A DNA stretch of 64,000 nt, from contig CAMDHZ010000012.1 in assembly GCA_945898275.1 (NCBI GenBank), positions 1 through 64,000 of the forward strand. Direction: 5' to 3'. Below the pieces are notes generated by a model. That model did no database searches. It was not told where the DNA came from and was given only the letters and a program-made list of their open reading frames with translations. Positions 16,431 to 24,699 of the stretch are shown here, piece after piece. This DNA comes from Chitinophaga pinensis. Its GTDB lineage: Bacteria; Bacteroidota; Bacteroidia; UKL13-3. The translations under genes were made by a program, and so were the position numbers. How positions within the stretch are numbered: the stretch's first letter is position 1; the number at the start of each line of letters is the position of its first letter.

Positions 16431-17111
16431 TTAAAATAATTTAATGTTTAATCTAAAATTTATAAATGGTAGCCATTGAATATCTGAGAAAGCTTGATTC
16501 AAAACCTTCACATTGTTGGCATCATTGGTGGGTTCAAATGCCTTACTTGCCTCAATACTAGCCGAGAGACTTCCTAGATAAATAGCTCCTATGTCCATGC
16601 CTAAACCTAATCTTTTATTTGGAATCGCTCTCCCGAAACCTATACCCGCCATAGGCATCCATTTTGACCCCTTTAGGTTAAAATTTAGAATGCCTAATTG
16701 CTCAGGTGAGAATATGATTTTTCCGTAATCTTGGCTATCTTTTGAAATGGCCTTGATTGAAAATTGGTTTCCACCATACAAAGCTCCTAAGAGAAAATGG
16801 AACGAAGAATTTACAGATGGATATAAATTAAAAATAACAGATGTATAATTATTTTTGTTGGCAACTGTTAAATCAACTGTTTGTCCATCAAAGCTTGTGG
16901 TCAATTTAGCAGAAACGTCTATTACATTGTATCCAACACTCAATTCAATGCGTTTGGCTAATTTAAAGTTTAAACTTCCACCAATTCCTGTAGTGCCAGC
17001 GTTTAAAGAAATTCCAACATGCCTTTTAGGTAAACTATCGGTTTGGTTTTGCGCAAATAGCCCGCTACAAAGAAGGGGTATGAGCAAAATAACGAGTTTT
17101 TTTTTATTCAT
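16431..17111 (-). CDS. Outer-membrane beta-barrel-like protein
   Basis: A protein of 226 residues with signal peptide MNKKKLVILLIPLLCSGLFAQ. The mature part alternates short hydrophobic strands and polar turns (RHVGISLNAGTTGIGGSLNFKLAKRIELSVGYNVI, SFHFLLGALYGG, WMPMAGIGFGRAIPNKRLGLGMDIGAIYLG) and ends with FINFRLNIKLF, an aromatic C-terminus typical of BamA-inserted barrels. Size suits an 8-10-strand barrel. It is first in a two-gene operon with the lipoprotein at 14484. Specific function unknown. Confidence 0.75.
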   Translation of the reverse strand: MNKKKLVILLIPLLCSGLFAQNQTDSLPKRHVGISLNAGTTGIGGSLNFKLAKRIELSVGYNVIDVSAKLTTSFDGQTVDLTVANKNNYTSVIFNLYPSVNSSFHFLLGALYGGNQFSIKAISKDSQDYGKIIFSPEQLGILNFNLKGSKWMPMAGIGFGRAIPNKRLGLGMDIGAIYLGSLSASIEASKAFEPTNDANNVKVLNQAFSDIQWLPFINFRLNIKLF

Positions 17112-17248
17112 TTTGTAGGTTTATTTAACTGATTAATGAACAAATATTGACGCAAAGTTTTCGATAAGCAAATTAAATTTATGCGCATTTCTTGCAATTA
17201 CTTGAATTATATTTCCTTAATAGCTTAATTTGCATTTAAATTTATGCT

Positions 17249-17553
17249 TTAAATTATGCTTAAAATAAATGTTCCTACTGTTGGAGAATCACAGAACTCA
17301 TCTATTCCATTTGTAATTTTTAATAATAAGTCAGGATTAGTATAAACTGATGTCTTTTTCTTTGCTATTTCTTCTTTTTGAGTTTTTGTCAATTCAGAAG
17401 GTATTAAAACCACTTCTATTTTGAACCTCTTCAATTCTTATACATCTACCGATTCATTAATACCACTTTGTTTAGCATTCCTGTCTTTGTAAGGGGTATA
17501 TCACGCCCAAAAATTTTAGCTTTTCCATAAGGGAATTTTTCTTTCTTTGCCAT
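17249..17553 (-). pseudogene. Decayed small gene, unrecognised
   Basis: An ATG at 17553 opens MAKKEKFPYGKAKIFGRDI, continues through PLTKTGMLNKVVLMN and stops at a TAG. A second open stretch in another frame continues (ELKRFKIEVVLIPSELTKT) with VYTNPDLLLKITNGIDEFC and stops at 17249. Between them an indel after VLMN plus one in-frame stop (SVDV*ELKRF) would join the pieces into one protein of about 100 residues. I do not recognise the family. The lack of a good start for the second part favours decay over two separate genes. Confidence 0.4.
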
Positions 17554-17613
17554 ACTTAATAATTTGAATGTGATGAGGCAAATATAGGGAATGATTGATT
17601 ATAAACAAATTAT

Positions 17614-17655
17614 TTACTATTACAATCAATTCAAATCAATTGAATGTAATAGTAA
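17614..17655. repeat. 18-bp-arm inverted repeat at the break of the AraC relic
   Basis: Left arm 17614-17631 (TTACTATTACAATCAATT) and right arm 17638-17655 match with one mismatch around a 6-base loop. It starts exactly where homology of the AraC-family relic ends. There is no clean T run on either side, so I do not call it a terminator. Confidence 0.75.
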
Positions 17656-18106
17656 TATAATTTATGTGCAATTTCTGTTAAACTCAATTCATCATATAAA
17701 AGCAATTCCTTTACTTTTTCTAGTTTATGTAATATGATAAATTGTTGCATGGTTACCCCTTTTACCTCAGAAAAACATTACTCAAGTAGGTATAATCATA
17801 CCCTAACTTTTCACTGATATAATCTGAATAATTAACTTTAGGAATTTCGTCCATGTAATGTATCATTTCAATGATAACATTCTTAATTCGCTCTATAAGA
17901 ATGCCTCTTTTATCATCTAATAATTCCAATCCAGACTTGGCAAGATTCAACTTTAAAATTGCTTGTTTCTCGGCTGATAAATCTGTAATGATATCTACCA
18001 TACCGAGCTCAACAATTAAATGTTTGATCCCAAGTTTGTGCAACTCCTCCCTTACCAACATTTTGCACCTTAAAGAAACCATGTATTTAATAAATAAACC
18101 CATCAT
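17631..18106 (-). pseudogene. AraC-family transcriptional regulator, frameshifted and truncated
   Basis: Residues 1-112 (MMGLFIKYMVSLRCKMLVRE to YTYLSNVF) match the N-terminal region of a Bacteroidota AraC-family regulator. A stop follows at 17762. Restoring one T in the run GTTTTTCTGAGG continues the protein as SEVKGVTMQQFIILHKLEK and VKELLLYDELSLTEIAHKL, the first half of the AraC helix-turn-helix domain. That reading then runs into the inverted repeat and stops at 17631, so the second helix-turn-helix is missing. Two independent lesions argue for real decay rather than a single sequencing error. Confidence 0.8.
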
Positions 18107-18185
18107 AGCGTGTCAAGAAGCAATTATCTTGTTAAAGTAAGTTATTAAAATGGATAAATGTCTAATGTGCTTCAATTATCACTTC

Positions 18186-18195
18186 GGTTTGAACC
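18186..18195. repeat. Intergenic GGTTTGAACC copy
   Basis: Exact 10-bp match flanked by TTC and AAA, about 37 bases downstream of the kelch gene's stop (18232, minus strand). It is in the gap before the AraC relic and is not part of an obvious hairpin with its neighbours. Confidence 0.85.
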
Positions 18196-18231
18196 AAATA
18201 AATGTTTACTGAAAATATCTAACCCATTCGG

Positions 18232-19776
18232 TTAGGGCACCAAACTGAGTTTATATGCAGATTGTTCGTACAATAAATAATAAATACTTTCCAAGCATTT
18301 GCTATCTAATCTAATGCAAAATGTTTCTTCATTAATATTGTACTCAAATGGCATCTCTCTTCCAAGCCCATCAATAACTTTTAAATGAGTTGGGTCAACC
18401 TTTGCTCCAAAAATATTAAAGACCCTAGTAGCACTTGGATTTGGGAAAACTAGTAATGCAATTTTTTCTTTATTTTCACAAGTTAAATACTGCTCCAACA
18501 CCTTAGTGTAATTACCATCTAAATCTGATTCAATAAGACTAATCCTTGCTTGGTTCAAACCAACACCTGAAGGAATTGAAAAGGAAGTGGCATATTTAAT
18601 AACTTGATTTGAATTACCCTTTGCTGGAACAATTTTTTCATATAGCTTTCCATCTGATACTAGTTTAACAATAAATGATTTACTATTGCTTTCACTGGCA
18701 GTGCGCCACCTTACGCTTATTTCCTCTAAATCTCCTATTGCACAATCCGTTTCAAAATCTAATAAGGTTACAGGTAAAGTATTGCATTCAGACTTCCAGA
18801 AATCAACAAGCGGTGTATTAGCAGGGGTATTACTGGAATTGTAATTAAGGCCACCTAGGATATAAGCACTACAACCGACTGTAAAACCTAAGGTAAATTT
18901 ACGTGTGAGCCCAGGAAAATTAGATTTAGCAGTCCAAACCAAAGTACTATCCAATTGCCATATGGTATTAAAAGTAGTTTGTCCCACTCCTGCTTGTCCA
19001 AAACATAAAAACCCTCTATTGTTCAGACTCATGCCTGTTCCCCCAACAATGCTTCCAAATGGAGTACTTAAACTTGTCCAAGTATCGGTTAGCGGATTAT
19101 ATCTGCGTGTATCTGTTAGCAAACTGCCATTGCCTATCCCATTAGTTACATAACCATAACCACCAAATGCAAATGCTGTAGCCATACCTCTGCCATTATC
19201 TTTAAAGGGAGGATTATTAACATCAGGAATTTGAGTCTTATTTGTCCAAGTGTCTGTTATTGGATTATATTCTCGCATAGATGGCGAATATGGGGCTAAA
19301 GGAGGTGCTGCAACACTGGTGCCACTGCCTACATAAGCCTTTCCATTAACTACAAATACCATTGCATATTCGCGGGTAGCAAGTGTAATATTTGTCTTTT
19401 GGGTCCAAACATCTGTGGCTGGGTTGTATTGCCATAAATCATTCTTTTGCCCAGGACTGCTTCCGTAACTACGACCGCATGTAACATATCCATAGGGATC
19501 AATGGCAAATCCAGAAGCATTAGAGCGAGTACCAGGCGGGAAAACCGCTTTTCTAGACCAAGTAGCAGTTACTGTATTATAGCTCCATAAACGTGAAGTA
19601 TCTGGGGGTAAATAATAAATGTTTGAACCAATGACAAAGCCACAGCCGTAGCGGACAGAAATAAAAGTGTCCAACACAGTTTGAAAGGGCAAATTAGGAA
19701 GCTGAGTCCATGTTTGAGTCTTCCCTTTAAAAATTGAAAAGGACAAAAGTATCATCAAAAACAAAAACTTCCTCAT
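18232..19776 (-). CDS. Secreted kelch-repeat protein with degenerate T9SS-type C-terminus
   Basis: 514 residues from the ATG at 19776; an upstream TTG at 19797 is less likely because the signal peptide begins at MRKFLFLMILLSFSIFKGKTQ. Residues 25-320 hold about six kelch motifs (LWSYNTVTATWSRKAVFPPG, LWQYNPATDVWTQKTNI, MREYNPITDTWTNKTQIP, TRRYNPLTDTWTSLS), predicting a beta-propeller. The C-terminus (LLVFPNPSATRVFNIFG to YKLSLVP) resembles a T9SS sorting domain with FPNPS. It is probably an exported surface protein. It carries a GGTTCAAACC copy at 18552 (GLNQ). Confidence 0.82.
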   Translation of the reverse strand: MRKFLFLMILLSFSIFKGKTQTWTQLPNLPFQTVLDTFISVRYGCGFVIGSNIYYLPPDTSRLWSYNTVTATWSRKAVFPPGTRSNASGFAIDPYGYVTCGRSYGSSPGQKNDLWQYNPATDVWTQKTNITLATREYAMVFVVNGKAYVGSGTSVAAPPLAPYSPSMREYNPITDTWTNKTQIPDVNNPPFKDNGRGMATAFAFGGYGYVTNGIGNGSLLTDTRRYNPLTDTWTSLSTPFGSIVGGTGMSLNNRGFLCFGQAGVGQTTFNTIWQLDSTLVWTAKSNFPGLTRKFTLGFTVGCSAYILGGLNYNSSNTPANTPLVDFWKSECNTLPVTLLDFETDCAIGDLEEISVRWRTASESNSKSFIVKLVSDGKLYEKIVPAKGNSNQVIKYATSFSIPSGVGLNQARISLIESDLDGNYTKVLEQYLTCENKEKIALLVFPNPSATRVFNIFGAKVDPTHLKVIDGLGREMPFEYNINEETFCIRLDSKCLESIYYLLYEQSAYKLSLVP

Positions 19777-19849
19777 AATTAATTGATTAATAGTCAAAAT
19801 TAACTGATAAAATGAAGGTATTATATGTTTAAAATCAGGAAATTATTAC

Positions 19850-20368
19850 TTACAACTGCTTCCACATGATCTTATTTTCATAGGTATTTTGTTCCATATG
19901 ATACAATGCGTTTCCAATCCATTTATAGTTTTGTCTTTCATAAAATGAAATTGCTCTTTGGTTTGAAATAAGCACCCAAAGCCACAGTTCAAGGTAACCA
20001 TTTGATTTCACAATATTTTCAACCTCTGCAAGCAATTTGTATCCAATCCCTTGTCCACAAAATCTTTCTAGAACATATAATTTGCTCAGCTCAGGCGCAG
20101 TTTGATTATTGCTAGGACATATTTTATCAAATTCAATTTCTGCTACCCCTACTAAATTTTCATTGTTAGCTGCAACAATAATTTGATCTGGGTTTTGAGC
20201 AATTGTGCGTTGAAGTCGCTCTGGCGAAAAATGTTTTACCAAAAAATTGGCGAACTCATCAGAAACTCCCTCCTCTGCATAAGTATGAATATAAACCTGC
20301 TTAAACAAAATCGATAGTTTTAATACATCAGTTAGGTTTGCCCTTCTGTAAATGATGTTGTTGTTCAT
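19850..20368 (-). CDS. GNAT family N-acetyltransferase
   Basis: A protein of 172 residues with the GNAT core: beta strand VAANNENLVGVAEIEFD, then APELSKLYVLERFCGQGIGYKLLAEVE containing the acetyl-CoA loop motif GQGIGYKLL (Q/RxxGxG/A), then ELWLWVLISNQRAISFYERQNYKWIG with the family's Nxx(A)xxFYxxxGF-like end. It transfers an acetyl group from acetyl-CoA to an amine; the substrate is unknown. Cytoplasmic and monocistronic. Confidence 0.85.
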   Translation of the reverse strand: MNNNIIYRRANLTDVLKLSILFKQVYIHTYAEEGVSDEFANFLVKHFSPERLQRTIAQNPDQIIVAANNENLVGVAEIEFDKICPSNNQTAPELSKLYVLERFCGQGIGYKLLAEVENIVKSNGYLELWLWVLISNQRAISFYERQNYKWIGNALYHMEQNTYENKIMWKQL

Positions 20369-20441
20369 AGGTTCAAATAACTATCTATTTTATTAAAGTG
20401 TTAATTTAGAATATTGTGCAACCAATAATAATCTCAAAAAA

Positions 20442-20909
20442 CTATTTTAAAGTGGGCTTCAAATTCAAAATGACTTGATTTAATTGGTCTGATGCTTTTT
20501 TAAGCAATATCATTCTCTGTCTGGAGCGTCGAAAAAAGCGAGAGATAATAAACAACAAAATAGCAATAGTAAATACTGAAATATAGGCTAATGTTTCTGC
20601 ATTGCTAATGATGGCTTGTAACTCAAAAAAATCTTTGCTGGCGCTAGAAAAATTATTTGAAAGGCTATCTAATTGCCCAACAAAATAGGTTACATAATAA
20701 AGACCGCTAATTAAGGAAGCCAAGCTAAGCAACAATAAGCCATATTCAAGCGAGTATATGAGGCCAATTCGCAAATACCTAACAAAAACATTAGTTGCTA
20801 AAGTCGACTTAACTTCCTCTAACAGGATAATGTTACTTGAAAGATTGCCATTCGTTTTATTCGGGTTTTCAAAACTCGATGGCTGGTTTTGATTTTGATC
20901 AGTTGTCAT
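20442..20909 (-). CDS. Two-span membrane protein of unknown function
   Basis: A protein of 155 residues. A polar N-terminus rich in Q, N and P (1-25) is followed by two hydrophobic spans at about 50-76 and 107-125, with a Ser/Asn/Phe-rich loop between them and a basic segment RFFRRSRQRM after the second. Topology is likely N-in, C-in. I recognise no family. Its start lies 39 bases beyond the left copy of the 48-bp direct repeat, so it probably once followed the leucine-rich-repeat gene directly. Confidence 0.65.
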   Translation of the reverse strand: MTTDQNQNQPSSFENPNKTNGNLSSNIILLEEVKSTLATNVFVRYLRIGLIYSLEYGLLLLSLASLISGLYYVTYFVGQLDSLSNNFSSASKDFFELQAIISNAETLAYISVFTIAILLFIISRFFRRSRQRMILLKKASDQLNQVILNLKPTLK

Positions 20910-20947
20910 CTTGTTTAGTTTCTTGCAAGATAAAGGAATTAACTCGC

Positions 20948-20995
20948 ATTAAACCAACAATACCCTAAAACCTGATTTCTGTATCTGGTAGGGCT
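20948..20995. repeat. 48-bp direct repeat, left copy
   Basis: Identical to 22053-22100 except at one position (T20977 versus G22082). It is spaced 1105 bp from the other copy and brackets the RhuM gene. The text begins ATTAAACCAACAATACCCTA and ends CTGGTAGGGCT. Confidence 0.93.
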
Positions 20996-21051
20996 AAAAA
21001 AACTTAACACTTGTATTGATTGAAAAAAAGGACATTTTATTAAGGAAGTTC

Positions 21052-21894
21052 CTATGATAATTTACTAACAGCTTCTAAAATTGATTCTACTGATTCCTTT
21101 TCCAGTTTTGAAAATGCAAACCATTTCTTTCCTAAATCTTTTAAGGATGCCCCTAAATGGTAAATGTCTGTATTATCCAAAATTAAAAATCGATCATGAC
21201 TTTTAGAAAATTTCTTTATTACAAAACCTTCGTATTGCTGGTTTACTTTATCAATATCTAATTGCAGACTTTTATGGATATTTTCACAAAGTAGTTTCAC
21301 CTTTACCGTTTTTTCCTTTTTAGATAAATGCAATAATGTGCTTTCATCTATATAATTATCAATTAGGATAATTTCCCTTTTTGCACTCCTTATTAATCTG
21401 GAGGTCAATTCGTATGCATCAAAAACCTGCCCATCAAAAAAAACACCTTGAGTGGGAATTAAGGGGGAATTTATTTGTATTTCTAACTGATTAACCTTTT
21501 GGCTAATTTGATTTACTTTATTTTCTAAATTAATACAATTGTGCTGAATTGAAAACCCTTTATAAAGATACTCATGTAATACCTTTGTAGCCCAAATCCG
21601 AAATGCAATTCCATGTTTCGATTTAACCCGATAGCCAACCGAAATAATAACATTAAGGCTATAAAAAACAACAAGTTTATCTGAAAAAGGAATATGCACT
21701 TTTTGCATATTCCCTTTTACATTTAACTCTTCATCAGAAAAAACATTTTTAATGTGTCTAGATACAACTGATTGATTCCTTTGAAAAAGTTTTGCAATTT
21801 GTTCTTGGTTTAACCAAACTGTCTCCCCCTCAATTCTTACTTCTATTTGCTCAACCTCATTGTTTGGTTGATATAAAATAATTTCACCTAACAT
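21052..21894 (-). CDS. RhuM family protein with C-terminal PLD-like domain
   Basis: 280 residues from the ATG at 21894 (a GTG two codons upstream is possible). The N-terminal RhuM domain spans about 5-115 (QIEVRIEGETVWLNQEQIAKLFQ with a helix-turn-helix look, NVIISVGYRVKSKHGIAFRIWA). A coiled-coil stretch follows at 125-145. The C-terminal domain (165-262) has IILIDNYIDESTLLHLSKK and HDRFLILDNTDIYHLGASLKDLGKKWFAF, reminiscent of a phospholipase-D-like half-site with H and D. RhuM was named in a Salmonella pathogenicity island; its function is not settled. The gene lies between two 48-bp direct repeats. A decayed relative is at 6044. Confidence 0.85.
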   Translation of the reverse strand: MLGEIILYQPNNEVEQIEVRIEGETVWLNQEQIAKLFQRNQSVVSRHIKNVFSDEELNVKGNMQKVHIPFSDKLVVFYSLNVIISVGYRVKSKHGIAFRIWATKVLHEYLYKGFSIQHNCINLENKVNQISQKVNQLEIQINSPLIPTQGVFFDGQVFDAYELTSRLIRSAKREIILIDNYIDESTLLHLSKKEKTVKVKLLCENIHKSLQLDIDKVNQQYEGFVIKKFSKSHDRFLILDNTDIYHLGASLKDLGKKWFAFSKLEKESVESILEAVSKLS

Positions 21895-21910
21895 AATCAC
21901 TAATTCGATT

Positions 21911-21959
21911 AAAAAACAAAAGCTTGTTAATTTGATTTTATCAAATTAACAAGCTTTTG
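21911..21959 (-). terminator. 20-bp perfect hairpin plus T run, terminator of the LRR gene
   Basis: Arms 21917-21936 and 21940-21959 are perfect complements around a TTT loop, and on the minus strand the hairpin is followed by TTTTTT. It lies between the leucine-rich-repeat gene and the RhuM gene, inside the 1.1-kb segment bracketed by direct repeats. It would isolate RhuM from upstream transcription and sits only 17 bases from the RhuM ATG. Confidence 0.85.
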
Positions 21960-22052
21960 CAAATTAGCAATTGAATCTAATCAATGATTATTTAAACAAT
22001 TTTATGCAAAATATAAATCTTACAAATTGGAAAAATGCTATAAGATTTGGGA

Positions 22053-22100
22053 ATTAAACCAACAATACCCTAAAACCTGATGTCTGTATCTGGTAGGGCT
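22053..22100. repeat. 48-bp direct repeat, right copy, overlapping the LRR 3' end
   Basis: Contains the last ten codons of the leucine-rich-repeat gene (LPDTDIRF and stop at 22070) and 17 bases beyond. The left copy at 20948 repeats this with one mismatch. Overlap with the 3' end of a gene that stays intact is the usual look of an integration site. Confidence 0.93.
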
Positions 22101-23002
22101 TTTTTAAGACGATTTCGGGAATCTTCATCAAAATTGCTTCCCTTCAAAACTAGTAATTGTAGTTTTTTCATTGAATACAAAGCCTCTGGTATTTCTGAAA
22201 ACTGATTATCGGTTAATACCAAAGTTTCTAGCAATATAAGTTTTTCAAAACCTGATGGTAGGCCATTCAATTGGTTATTGGTTAAAACCAAAACCTTCAA
22301 TCTTCTCAACTCTCCAAAGCTTCCAGGCAATTCTGTCAATTGATTATTTTCTAGTAATAATGTTTCCAAGTTTATCAATTTACTAATTTGATCGGGCAAA
22401 ACCTGAATTTGATTATCTCCTAAATCTAACATTTTTAATCTTGTTAAATTGGCAATTGATTCTGGCAATTTGCTCAAAGTATTATGGCTTAAACTTAAGT
22501 TTTTAAGGAAAATCATTTCTGATACTACCTCGGGGAAATTTGAAAACTTATTGTAGGCTAATTCAAGTGTTTCTAATGACTTCAATCCAACAAAGCTAGT
22601 TGGTAGGGCATTCAATTGATTTTTTTTAAGCTGCAACTCTTTAAGACTTTTCAAATTTCCAACTGCGGGGTCGATGCTATTCAAAAGGTTTTGGTCGGCA
22701 ATTAGAATATTTAACTTTTGCAAGTATTGCAATGAGGCAGGCAAGCTTGTTAATTGATTTTTCATGAGGTTAAGCATAACCAAATTCTTGAATGCAACTA
22801 TACTGTCTGTAAGTTGTGTAAGCTTTTGTTGCCTAAGGTTTAGAACATTAACCTGATTGGGCGCTTGGTAGGCTTCAGCTAAACTTAAGTAAGCTTTTAA
22901 AGGTGTACCTCTTTGAGGATTTGTTTTTGCTTGTTTAGTTTTTTGAGCAGTAAGCGCAAAGGATGCTAAAACTAAAAAGGTAGTAAAGAGGATATTTTTC
23001 AT
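22070..23002 (-). CDS. Exported leucine-rich-repeat protein
   Basis: A protein of 310 residues. Signal peptide MKNILFTTFLVLASFALTAQ. From about residue 55 to 300 run about ten LRRs of 23 residues with the pattern LxxLxxLxLxxNxLxxLPxxfxxL (for example LEILVLTDNQFSEIPEAL-like units, LKMLDLGDNQIQVLPDQISKL). These form a solenoid for protein-protein contact. There is no sorting domain, lipobox or catalytic motif. It is followed by a perfect terminator hairpin, and its 3' end serves as one arm of the 48-bp direct repeats. A GC-rich hairpin precedes the start codon. Confidence 0.85.
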   Translation of the reverse strand: MKNILFTTFLVLASFALTAQKTKQAKTNPQRGTPLKAYLSLAEAYQAPNQVNVLNLRQQKLTQLTDSIVAFKNLVMLNLMKNQLTSLPASLQYLQKLNILIADQNLLNSIDPAVGNLKSLKELQLKKNQLNALPTSFVGLKSLETLELAYNKFSNFPEVVSEMIFLKNLSLSHNTLSKLPESIANLTRLKMLDLGDNQIQVLPDQISKLINLETLLLENNQLTELPGSFGELRRLKVLVLTNNQLNGLPSGFEKLILLETLVLTDNQFSEIPEALYSMKKLQLLVLKGSNFDEDSRNRLKKALPDTDIRF

Positions 23003-23014
23003 ATAAACAAAATT

Positions 23015-23041
23015 AATGCGGCGGCCTTCGGCCGCCGCATT
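23015..23041. repeat. GC-rich 11-bp-stem hairpin in the 5' leader of the LRR gene
   Basis: AATGCGGCGGC (23015-23025) pairs perfectly with 23031-23041 around CTTCG. It is almost pure GC in an AT-rich region, 12 bases upstream of the LRR gene's ATG on the minus strand. No T run follows on either strand close by, so it is not a standard terminator. It may be a solitary REP-type element or a leader structure. Confidence 0.7.
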
Positions 23042-23239
23042 TCAAAATAAACAAATAGCAGTTTATTTAACAATGACTAACAAAGTTTTCTCTTTTTAAT
23101 AACTAAACATTAATACAAAATTCATTTTAATCTTAAAAACATGAATTTTACATTGCAAAGACTTATGCACAAGTACCTTTAGTTAAACCAAAATGTTAAG
23201 AAACTATATACCCTTGTTAAAAGGCTAAATTTATTTTTT

Positions 23240-24448
23240 CTAATTTGTTCTCACCATTCTTGCCATATAAAAACCATCGAAACCACTTTCACTTGGAAGC
23301 ACCACTTTCTCTTCTTCTAAGGTGAAATTAGCATTTTTGGAAAGAAAATTATTAACCTGCTCTTGATTTTCAGAAGGCAAAATACTACAAGTTGCATAAA
23401 CTAATTTACCTCCTACTTTAACAATATTGCAGTATTCTGTTAAAATTTCTTGCTGCTTTTCTTTAATATGTTCAATAAAAATCTGACTCAATTTCCATTT
23501 AGCATCTGGATTTCTTTTAAGAACGCCTAAACCAGAACAAGGTACATCCAACAATAATCTATCTGCGGTTCCAAAGAGTTTTTTAATTGTTTTTGGACCT
23601 TCAATCAAACGGGTTTCCAAGTTGCTTACTCCTGCCCTTCTCGCGCGTTTTTTGGTTTCATCCAATTTCCATTGCTCAGTATCTAAACTCAACAATCTTC
23701 CTTTATTTTGAAGTATAGCAGCTATATGCAAACTTTTTCCTCCGGCGCCTGCACAGGCATCAATCACGCGCATTCCAGGTTCTGGCAGTAAAAATTCTGC
23801 AACCAATTGTGAGGAAGCATCCTGAACCTCAAACATGCCTTCTTGAAACTCAGGCAATGAAAACAAATTCTGACGTTCCTTTAAAAACAAACCATCCTTA
23901 CAACCCTTTACTGGTTCTGTTTCAATTTTCTTTTCTTTAAGTGCCGTTGCTAAATCCTGCTTTGTAATTTTTAAAGTATTGGTTCTAATAATTACTTGTG
24001 CTTGTAGGTTCAAGGCTTCTGCTTCAATGTTCCACTGCTTGCCAAGTTCTTTATACAACAAATCATCCATCCAATCTGGGTAAGAATAAATAATCTTTCT
24101 TTGAGTTTTTAGAACCTTATAATTTCTTTCAATTTTCTTGGTGTCAACATTTTTAAATTCCTCCCAATTTGGAATCTCTAGGCCTTTTAACAATTGCCAA
24201 GTGCCAAACAAGGTATATAAATTGGTTTCATTCAAGTCGTGCTTTTCTAATTCAGATACAGCTTTAATTAAGCGCCAATAGCGCACCATATCATAAGTAT
24301 TTTCGGCGATAAAGGCACGGTCGCGTGCTCCCCATAATTTGTTTGACCGTAAAACACGTTCTAATACTTTATCAGCATAACGGTTCTCAGCAAAAATTTG
24401 ATAGATAGATTCGTTAACAGCCTTTATTAGGTTTAAGTGAAATTTCAT
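23240..24448 (-). CDS. rsmB: RsmB/NOP2/Sun-family rRNA (cytosine-C5) methyltransferase
   Basis: A protein of 402 residues. An N-terminal NusB-like/RNA-binding region (1-150) is followed by the class-I methyltransferase core: SAM motif I DACAGAGGKSLHIAA, motif IV DVPCSGLGVLKRNPD with the conserved PC, and motif VI YATCSILPSENQEQV with the second, catalytic Cys. These enzymes methylate C5 of a cytosine in 16S rRNA (C967 for RsmB). Whether the target is 967 or another site (RsmF) cannot be told, so the symbol is provisional. Single gene with an ATG start. Confidence 0.82.
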   Translation of the reverse strand: MKFHLNLIKAVNESIYQIFAENRYADKVLERVLRSNKLWGARDRAFIAENTYDMVRYWRLIKAVSELEKHDLNETNLYTLFGTWQLLKGLEIPNWEEFKNVDTKKIERNYKVLKTQRKIIYSYPDWMDDLLYKELGKQWNIEAEALNLQAQVIIRTNTLKITKQDLATALKEKKIETEPVKGCKDGLFLKERQNLFSLPEFQEGMFEVQDASSQLVAEFLLPEPGMRVIDACAGAGGKSLHIAAILQNKGRLLSLDTEQWKLDETKKRARRAGVSNLETRLIEGPKTIKKLFGTADRLLLDVPCSGLGVLKRNPDAKWKLSQIFIEHIKEKQQEILTEYCNIVKVGGKLVYATCSILPSENQEQVNNFLSKNANFTLEEEKVVLPSESGFDGFYMARMVRTN

Positions 24449-24612
24449 TCAGTAGTAGCTTTAAATTATTCGAAGCTACGAAGGTAGGCAATTATTCATT
24501 TGAGCAGTCATCACATTCTCAAATCCTATTACCAAACTACAAAGTTTAGTAAATTTCATTTGGTTTTTGCTTCTTATAATCTCAAAACGCTTAAAATTCC
24601 ATCTAAAAAATG

Positions 24613-24655
24613 GCTCAAAAAAACACCCTGCAACTTTTAGAGAAAGATGCAGGGT
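24613..24655 (-). terminator. Terminator of the helical protein at 24700
   Basis: ACCCTGCA (24625-24632) pairs with TGCAGGGT (24648-24655); reading on the minus strand the hairpin runs into TTTTTTT at 24617-24623. It lies about 45 bases past the stop of the 24700-25083 gene. Confidence 0.85.
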
Positions 24656-24699
24656 ATTGTATTTTTTCTAATTGAGGCCATATCATTGGCCACAATCTA

